Shown here: one piece after another, positions 56,959-64,000 of the stretch
How positions within the stretch are numbered: the first letter of the stretch is position 1
How the letters are laid out: each line of letters begins with the position of its first letter
Assembly (NCBI GenBank): GCA_011109175.1
Contig: RDEW01000015.1
Coordinates: forward strand, 1,026,882 to 1,090,881
Direction of reading: 5' to 3'
DNA from: Dicyema japonicum
Lineage: Eukaryota > Dicyemida > Rhombozoa > Dicyemidae
Length of the DNA: 64,000 bases
Position numbers and translations under genes: made by a program
Notes under the pieces: model-generated
Told to the model about the DNA's origin: nothing
The model's input: the letters and a program-made list of their open reading frames with translations, nothing else
Databases searched by the model: none

Positions 56959-59161
56959 CTATTTAAAATATGACCTAACCGAATTCATTAATTTGTTAAA
57001 CTGTAAATAAAAAATAAAGTATACCCCATTATTAGCCTTTTCATACAATTCCTCATAAATAGCCAGTTGTTCACTCACAACATCTTAGAATAATGCAAAA
57101 TTTTACCATTTTTATTTCGATCACCAGTAGAAATTCTAAAACAAATTATATAAAGGAAAACAATTGAAGTTGTCTTTCTAATCTAGCACGAGTATCAGGT
57201 AAAGACATATCTATACCAATGTCACAATAGCCTAAATTTATAACAAAAATATACCATTAACTAAAGCCATACCTAATTTTCCTGGCAAAAAACGCATTTC
57301 TTTCATTCCAACATATGAACGGCTTTTAATTTTCTCAATATGGTCTGCATGAGTAGCATCCGTGCCTTATTTATATGAAAATTATAACCAATTTCATGCT
57401 TTTCCATTAAAGCAATAAGCTCACTTTCTGTTAAAAGCTGAGGAGGCATAGTTTTACCCTCAACAAAATAAAAATAATATTATTATATACTTTGATATCA
57501 TCGGGGATAAATGTTGTATTCTCCTCAAAATTAGGAAGTTCTTTTCCATACCATTTCTGATAAGGATATACATCCAAAAAGTTTCGTTCAATAATAACTA
57601 ACCCACTTGTTGTAAACTACAATTAAATATTATATTCAAACAAGTTCACCATTGGCTTCCACAATTACTTTTGTTTCGAACCCCTTAGCATCACAAGAAA
57701 GACACGCTAGAAAATGTCGGGTAATTAGTTTGTATAATGTCCTTTGATCGTCTTGCAGAACATCTCCACTTTTGGTCGGATGAATAGGGGGATGTGCTTT
57801 GTCGGTTTTATTTCCATTATTAGGATTTACTCCAGTTTGTAGTAATTTAGAAGCAAAGTCTAATGGTTCGTAAAAAGACAACCTCCCCAATCGGGGTCTC
57901 CGAGTTGATGTTTCACACAAGCATTCAGATCTAGACCTTCAGGAAATTGATTTGTCTCAGTTCGCGGATATGAAATGAATCCCCCGTTGTACAACTTCTC
58001 AGCTATTGTCATCACTTGCTTTGCCGACATTTTCAACTTTGAACAACCAAGTTTTTCTAACGCCTTTAAAGTAAATTGATTTAAAACCACAGTGTCCAAA
58101 GCAAGTGGTCTCTTCTTAGTAACAGACTTTTTTTCAACCGATTTGACCAAGACATCTTTCTAAACTATACCATAAACGAACCTCCGAACAATGTTTTTGA
58201 AGTGCTACAACAACATCCTTATCAAAAATGCGTCCTCTAATAATTTATTTTGTAAAAAATAACCTTTTCCAATGGAAAACAATTTCCATGTCATCTACTT
58301 TTTTAAAAACTATAATATTTATTATAATAACTATTAATTGTCCAAAATGGTTCAGAAATAAAATTTTGAATTTCTTTATATCTTTTGACTACAAACCCAA
58401 GAGTCGGGAATTGACAGGGTCCGTAACTGATCATTTGGCCTTTTAAACATGGAATATTCACGTGTAAATTAATTGTCTGCATCCTTGTGAAAGCTGAACC
58501 AATCCTTAGATCCAATTCACATCTGCAATTCACTGCTTCTACCAAGTTCATATTTATAGTCTTTAAATTTTTAATGGCATTGTTCACAGCACTAAGAATT
58601 AAATGAAACTCAACAGTTCTGTTATTTCGGAAAATCTGGCCCTCTTTACATTGAGATTTGGTTTGACTAAAAATATTATTAAGCAAATTGTAAATTAATG
58701 ATAAATATACCTCTTAGACAGACGTTTACAATTTCATTTCCTATATGTTCACCTTCCCTATCGCAATCCGTCCAAATTATAAGCTGAGAGCAAGTTTGCA
58801 CTTGTTTTTCCAACATTTTCTAAAATAACAACCATTAATTACTTTTAAAATTAAGTTATAATTTGTATAACACACAGAAATTGGAAGATGAAATAAATCA
58901 CGTGGGTTGGTTTTATTCCAATTTTTGTAAGATTCATTAAAATCAAAATGTGTTAAGTGACCACTCACAGAAGTCATCAACATTTGAACATTTTGTCCCA
59001 TGAGATTGTAATGGAATTCATAAATCATATTATATTTTGCTTCCGTCTTTATCTAATGGTAATTAATATGTACAAACTAATTTACTGTTAGATTTTGACA
59101 TGATTTTAGATAAACATTTTGCTGCGTCATTCTTTTCGGCAACATTCAATATTCTCATCAT
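56959..59161 (-). CDS. TOP3A: DNA topoisomerase III-alpha, core enzyme without C-terminal zinc fingers
   Basis: The product is a type IA topoisomerase that, with BLM and RMI proteins, dissolves double Holliday junctions. The start MMRILNVAEKNDAAKCLSKI opens the TOPRIM domain, with acidic motif IIWTDCDREGE. Next come VNCRCELDLRIGSAFTRMQT and ISYGPCQFPTLGFVVKRYKE. The active-site segment GGFISYPRTETNQFPEG carries the catalytic Tyr. DPDWGDFASKLLQTGVNPNN, NGNKTDKAHPPIHPTK and the closing LTESELIALMEKHEIG plus TDATHADHIEKIKSRSYVG follow. Many introns of 22-33 nt were read. The last exon ends FNKLMNSVRSYFK-stop, right after the core. The several C-terminal zinc fingers of human TOP3A (1,001 residues) are therefore missing; length here is about 600. 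Motif order favours TOP3A over TOP3B. Confidence 0.93.
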
Positions 59162-59299
59162 ATCAATCAAACAACGCGCGATTTTAAAAATTTTACCATT
59201 AATACTTAAAAATAGTAAAATTAATTTATATTAAATTAGTAAATGTCATCCAAATTTCATTCTTGAATTATTTAAAATAATATTGAATCTTTTGTGGTT

Positions 59300-60430
59300 C
59301 ACTTAACCTCTGTACCTTTGACTCGGTCTGGTGTTATTATTGTTCTAGACTATTGATTCTCTTATGTACCGACATCGAAACAAACCTTGATCCACGTGGA
59401 GACTTAATAATTGTACAACTAAATGGAATCAGAAGGAAGATTCTGGAATTTCGGACTTTTCTCTCCGAATTGGTCTTCGATCCTTCACTCTGTTTCAACA
59501 GACAAGTGGAGGAAGTAATGACAAAAGCCAAGCGGAAACTTAACATATTACGGGCAGTAGCTGGCCACTCAAACGGTCAGCAAAAAGAAAACTTAACTCT
59601 TCTCTACAAACAGTTCATCAGGACTACACTCAACTACGCCTCACCAAGTTGGGCCCCTCAATCTCCTTGTCCCTTTCTCAAGAACTGCAGAAAGTGCAAA
59701 ACTCGGCGCTGAGAATAATAACTGGCTGCTTAAAGTCAACCCCCACCGACCATTTACATTGGGAGTCGAAAATCCTCCCGCTCTATGACCACCTGGAAAT
59801 GCGTAATTTACAATTCCTACGGCAGTCGTTCGACCCGAATCACCCAGTTCACGCTCTGCTAAGTAACAATAACCGCAGATACATACGCAGGACCCTCTTT
59901 GACCTACAAAGAGCCTTGTCGAAGATCACCCCCCCTCAAGAAGACTCAACTTGGACCCGCCGAATCCATGATTTCATCTCAACACGGGCCATTAGGACAC
60001 TTCAATATAACAAAGTCTTGGAGCGCTTCCCCCCTGATATCAGTCCAACGGAACAATCGCTCCCGAGGAAGATCAGAATCGGACTGGCTCGCCTACGATG
60101 TGGACACCACCCTTTTCTGGCTGGCAGAGTAGTTCGGGACCTTTTTCCCTGCCCTGGACCACCGGATGCAAAAGTCGAGGATCTCTGGGAGCGGCCTGTC
60201 CGGACTGCACGCTCTCTGATGGTCGCCGGCTTCCCACTTGCTGGCGAAGCCGGGGTTAATAATTTAATTTATACAGGATCATAGGTCACTACTCAAGGAA
60301 GCTACGAGGGAAGACCACAGACGATTGCGGGAACTGGGATCACCTAACTGTTTGAAGTTTTTTTCTGTCTTTCCTTCCCGGTGATTCCAGGGTTCTAAAT
60401 AAATTTGGCAACTGTAACTTTTAAAATTTC
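59300..60430 (+). pseudogene. Jockey-like LINE with internal deletion (family C)
   Basis: It begins LLILLCTDIETNLDPRG, then the endonuclease start IIVQLNGIRRKILEF. It jumps within the same frame into the RT thumb: FDPSLCFNRQVEEVMTKAKR, then KLNILRAVAGHSNG and YKQFIRTTLNYASPSW. The C-terminal region (59,649-60,284) is fully open: VQNSALRIITGCLKSTPTDH, MRNLQFLRQSFDPNHPVHAL, STWTRRIHDFISTRAIRTLQ, RKIRIGLARLRCGHHPFL and EAGVNNLIY. A second terminal signature DHRRLRELGIT-stop follows at 60,300-60,345. The endonuclease-RT middle is deleted. Confidence 0.85.
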
Positions 60431-60479
60431 CACGACAATGTTTATCTACAATGACGAAAGTGACGGGGATCTATTGGAG

Positions 60480-62162
60480 CTACCTTATTTCCAATCTCTT
60501 ACTTAATAGTCACTGGACTCTAAAATGATGGTAGGTTAACTCGACTAACTAATTCAGCTACGATTTCTCTACATCAAGAGCACTCAATTTTTTTGTGGCT
60601 GGTTGGATCTAACCAGAGAAGCTTGATTGTGGATAAAAAATTAATTATTTTTAAACAAGCTACAGAGGAACTGATAAACAACATCGTGAAACGGAGAAAA
60701 TTTCAAGACAACATGAAGCAACACACATCACAACTAAATATGGAAAAAAGACCAGACATTCTCCTGGAAAAGTTGGTTAAACAGGCCGCGACGGATACTA
60801 TCGGCTACAGAAGTACACTACGCAAATTATGCTTCAAAACTAAGAAAAATGTCATAGCGCACAAGAAACATCCGCCTTAGAATTGAAAATTGCTGTCTGA
60901 ACACCAAAAAAGAACTAAGGAATCAACGAAACAAAATCCTTCATGAAATAAGAGTCCGACCACGTCTATATGGAAGAAATACTTAGACGAGAAGGCTACC
61001 GAAATTGAAAAGCTTTCACCTGAAAGTCAAATGTTCATGGCTGTGCGTTGCTTAATCGGGGTTCCCGAAATTCCAAAAAATCGATATGAGATGAATCGGA
61101 ACACTTAATATTTTATGATGGGGACAAAGCCTCACGAATTGCTGACCACTTTCAGAATCAATTCCAAACAGATGATACCTAGCACCCACGCTTATTGGGC
61201 ATCTGCGGAGCTTGTCAAGCGAAATAACACATTTGGAGGTCCTAGAAGCATTTTATTATATGAACGACAACAGAGTTGCAGGATGTGATCAAGTCCCAGG
61301 GGAATTACTCAAATACGCTCCCGATAGTCTGGCGAGTTTCTTCGCACAAATACTGAACAAGGCTTTTTCATTACAATTCCCGCTTCCAATCTGGACCGAA
61401 ATATTAATACCTGTTCATAAACCGGGCAAAAGAAGGGGACCCTTCGGAAGCTTAAGACCTATTGTGATAGTCACCACTCTAAAGAAAACTCCATCGACTA
61501 TTGTTCGAGGCCGTCTATCAATGTCGATCGATCGATATCTCTATTACGGTGGTTTCAGGCCTGGAAGATCCACAGCTGATGTTGTCTGGAGCCATCGCTG
61601 GATCACTGCAATATATCAGAAGTACAAACGAACCTTTCAAATCCTGGAATCGACATGAGCAAGGATTTTGATAGCATCAACAGGAGTAAATTATTTATCG
61701 TGTTGAAAGAAGTTGTTGATTAAGACAGTCTGCGCATGATACATTTTATTTATCATCTACCTGGAGGCAGCTTTGAGAGATCTAAGAGAACAAATTGGAT
61801 GACTGGACGACCACTTTATGGAACTCATTTACGCGGATGATGTCGATTTCGTCGCGGAAGATCGGGAATTTATATACGTTACTATGGAGAAAGCGAAAAA
61901 TGGTCCCTCAAAGTCAATGAAGACAAAACTGAAATAACCACTATTGAAAGAACGCCAACCCGCGTTGAAGAGAAGTGGACCACCCCAAAATTCGGATCAC
62001 TACTTGGGGATTCAGAAGATATCACACGACGAAAAATATTGGCCACAATAGCACTTAAAAAATTACAATCCATTCTTATGAGAAAGAATCAAATTTCTAC
62101 TAAGATGCGATTACGCCTATATATTGGATTTGTCCGACCAGTCCTCATGTACAACGCAGGGA
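60480..62162 (+). pseudogene. RTE-like LINE, RT portion (family B)
   Basis: 60,593-60,880 encodes the linker after the endonuclease (ELINNIVKRRKFQDNMKQHT). The RT begins at 61,212: ITHLEVLEAFYYMNDNRVAG, CDQVPGELLKYAPDSLASFF, IWTEILIPVHKPGKRRGPFG and YGGFRPGRSTADVVWSHRW. The catalytic ELIYADDVDFV lies near 61,820. KFGSLLGDSEDITRRKILAT and RPVLMYNAG follow at 62,000-62,162. A Jockey piece then interrupts it; the rest continues at 62,496. Confidence 0.85.
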
Positions 62163-62173
62163 AACATCAAAGA

Positions 62174-62484
62174 AAGAAGTACAATGATAATAATATTAAT
62201 AACACCAGAGACCACGGTCATACAAACTAACTAATCACGTGATCCCAGCACGCTCTAGCAGGGAGCTCATCTTGGTCCGATGCTCCTCCCTCGGCCCCAC
62301 ACAAGCACGTATCGGTCGAGTGACTGGACCTTCGCAGTCACGACGGCGAGTTCCATGGTTCACTCGTATCAAATCTTCAGGAGGCATTGGTGGCTGTAAC
62401 TCTTCAGAAATCCAGCGTTCCGTGATTTTGGAGGCTCTTTTCCGGCTAGCCTCGATCTTCAAGACATTCGTCCAAGAGATGAGG
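62174..62484 (-). mobile_element. Very short Jockey-like insertion with target duplication (family C)
   Basis: A 311-bp insert is flanked by an 11-bp duplication, AACATCAAAGA (62,163-62,173 and 62,485-62,495). On the minus strand it encodes the last 80 or so residues of the family: LKIEASRKRASKITERWISE, PEDLIRVNHGTRRRDCEGP, and the terminal EEHRTKMSSLLERAGIT-stop. A 3' UTR ends in TATTAATATTATTATCATTG. Severe 5' truncation is usual for LINE insertion. Confidence 0.9.
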
Positions 62485-62495
62485 AACATCAAAGA

Positions 62496-62925
62496 TAGAC
62501 ATGGAACAACTTGACTCGTTTCACAGAAGCCAACTAAGAAAACTCCTTGGATACTCTTGGCCAAAGAAAATCTCAAACAATAAATTATACAGACTGACTG
62601 ATTGTGGACTAATAAGTTTGAACGTACTTGAAGCCCACTGGCGCCTTTTTGGACATATTTTATGGATGGGTGAGCAGACACCATGCAATGCCGCCGTGGA
62701 AGAATTTTTCGGCCGAGTTTATCTCCTGCATTCAGAGGACGTCCAAGAAATTGTCATCCAAGGTCACTTGCAGAGGATTATGCAGTGGACAAATTCAGGA
62801 GACAAGCACGACGACGAAATGGATAATGAAAACTAACGGAAAGGATAGTCGAAAAACATGGCACAAGCGAAACCATAGTGTTATCTGGTAATGTGGATGT
62901 GCTTTAATTAACTTTTTTAGAAGAA
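62496..62925 (+). pseudogene. RTE-like LINE, 3' part (continuation, family B)
   Basis: IDMEQLDSFHRSQLRKLLGY, SWPKKISNNKLYRLTDCGLI, then ARWRLFGHILWMGEQTPCN in the common C-terminal form, and FIPAFRGRPRNC-like sequence across a frameshift. It resumes exactly where the RT part at 62,162 stopped. Confidence 0.85.
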
Positions 62926-62934
62926 ATACATATA

Positions 62935-63030
62935 TTAACAAAAAAATATTATTTATTAATTATGGGGGAGAGCGGCTGCTGACATTACGGAGTAAGCGTT
63001 TCCGCGGACAACTGCGATCCCATTAATAAA
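62935..63030 (-). repeat. 3' end of RLE-type LINE (family A), truncated
   Basis: GGGGGAGAGCGGCTGCTGAC and GAGTAAGCGTTTCCGCGGAC match 54,050-54,115 almost base for base, and the inverse of 2,455-2,530. Only the last 90 bases or so are present. Confidence 0.75.
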
Positions 63031-63099
63031 CTAACAAGATTTGTGTTATAATTGCTTGTTTTTTAGAGAATTTTTTATTAAAAATGATAAGGACAAAAC

Positions 63100-63195
63100 A
63101 TTAGTTAGCTGCCGCCCTCACTGCGTGGCTGTTTCCTCTCAGAATTGAAAGCGAAATTCGCTCAAACAGCCAGCGGCGTTCGCGGAGATCTCCAT
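63100..63195 (-). repeat. RLE-type LINE 3' tail fused to SINE1
   Basis: The minus strand encodes RERRWLFERISLSILRGNSH and AVRAAAN-stop, the last residues of a family A subfamily also seen at 19,690-19,757. SINE1 begins immediately to its right. Confidence 0.6.
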
Positions 63196-63450
63196 TATTA
63201 TTAAACCCAGGCTTACCATTGTAAGCCCAGCACAAACAGTCATAACTAACTAATCCAAGGAAGGAACCAAAGGGAGAACATCTGCTTGTGCCGACCAAAT
63301 CCATCTTCCAATACTTCATTACAGGCTTCCGAAGAGAAGTGGAGAAGTAGGTCCGCCCTCTTCCATATTTGTCCCACGTCCTACCGTCGCAAACATCACT
63401 TCATTCTTTAGCGGAATAGTTTTCATAATGCAATCTTCATCAGAGGAGAT
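63190..63450 (-). repeat. tRNA-derived SINE, 3' part (SINE1)
   Basis: It matches 15,257-15,506 at roughly 85-90% by eye, including TCTCCCTTTGGTTCC, GATGGATTTGGTCGGCACAA and the tail AAGCCTGGGTTTAATAATAA. The tRNA-like head is missing. Confidence 0.7.
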
Positions 63451-63570
63451 CTCCATTGCATGAGGTGATCGCTTATTTTATTACGAGATTATTGAAAACC
63501 TTTGAACTTATTTAGAAATAAAAAACTGAATTGACAAACTAGTTTATTGAATAAAAGTAAAATGAAGATT

Positions 63571-64000
63571 CTATAAATTTTGAGTGACTCTGGCGGTGTG
63601 ATCAACTGAACAGGTTATCATGTTTACCTTACCAATAGGATCACTAAAAATAAATAGAAACAAAAAACCTAAAAATATAAAAATCAGTAATAGCATCATT
63701 ATGGGATTGAAGAATTTTACCAATACTTCCAGTCAATGCCATTATCATATAAACCTTACCACATGAAGTCGACACAAAGCACGTGTCATCAAAAATTAAT
63801 AGTTTAGTGAGACATATCTATATCACAACATTAATTATTACTTGTAAATCAATCTGATAACGGATTTTAGAATGAGTTATATCAAAACATGTAAAAACTC
63901 CAGAATTTAAAGCACAAATGAGTAACTCTAAATCATTTCTAGCAATTATCAATTCCAATTACATTCTGGCAAATTTAACTCCCTCGACAGAAGGATCCCC
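63571..64000 (-). CDS. AAMP: AAMP-like WD-repeat protein, C-terminal part
   Basis: Four exon pieces joined over introns of about 24, 24 and 25 nt read DPSVEGVKFAR, NDLELLICALNSGVFTCFDI, THSKIRYQIDLQ, KLLIFDDTCFVSTSCGKVYM, LTGSIGKILQSHNDAITDFY and then SDPIGKVNMITCSVDHTARV, ending TQNL-stop at 63,571. Alternation of ...GxLxxYD, ...TGRLL..H and ...T(x)SxDHTAKV matches the last WD repeats of AAMP, a conserved cytoplasmic beta-propeller protein. The gene continues beyond the right edge. WD repeats are easily confused; AAMP is the best fit, not certain. Confidence 0.65.

Noticed and set aside
1-64000. CRISPR array, prophage, operon or retron
   Set aside because: No regularly spaced direct repeats, no bacterial-type gene clusters or ribosome binding sites; the genes have spliceosomal introns and the RTs are LINE types.

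Overview
The window reads as nuclear DNA of a small-genome animal. Host genes are of metazoan type (Drosha, presenilin enhancer PEN-2, an inward-rectifier K+ channel, transformer-2, RBBP5, mitochondrial L4 and ICT1, topoisomerase III-alpha, ATPase inhibitor IF1, an AAMP-like WD protein). Almost all are cut by GT-AG introns of only about 19-34 nt. I spliced seven genes by hand. In five (Drosha, MRPL4, PSENEN, ICT1, IF1) and in an orphan membrane-protein gene the spliced length is an exact multiple of three with no internal stop. Introns this small are a known trait of dicyemid mesozoans, so a dicyemid or similarly reduced parasite is my best guess; this is inference, not proof.

Layout: 3-11,000 is mobile DNA: an integrase fragment, an RLE-type LINE, two Jockey-like LINEs, and a Tigger DNA transposon (6,952-9,847) holding a nested RTE-like insertion. 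Then come tra2 (11,275-12,042, minus), more LINE and SINE debris, a broken RBBP5 (15,827-17,704), LINE debris with a nested hAT transposon (20,811-22,572), and the Kir channel (23,157-24,214). A gene-richer stretch follows: ICT1 (28,023-28,553), Drosha (29,334-32,457, minus), PSENEN (36,150-36,475), MRPL4 (39,152-40,122), IF1 (46,539-46,971, minus), an orphan type I membrane protein (52,505-53,146, minus), TOP3A (56,959-59,161, minus), and an AAMP-like gene running off the right edge (63,571-64,000, minus). The space between them is filled with broken retrotransposons.

Four non-LTR groups recur. (A) An RLE-type family has an RT with a VxPIxVGNxxRRLTAKIA-like block and a C-terminal GKRPDG...WDVT nuclease-like block. 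(B) An RTE-like family ends in a TAATAATAAT tail. (C) A Jockey-like family has an APE endonuclease and a C-terminus ending in AGIT-stop. (E) A second RT family has a C-terminal domain with RPDI...EVG. Two SINE-like families are also present; one has recognisable tRNA-type A and B boxes. No LINE copy is intact. No CRISPR array, bacterial operon or convincing tRNA gene was seen. The host genes are unrelated housekeeping and signalling genes on both strands and do not form one pathway. Drosha (miRNA processing), TRA2 (splicing) and RBBP5 (H3K4 methylation) are the gene-expression components.
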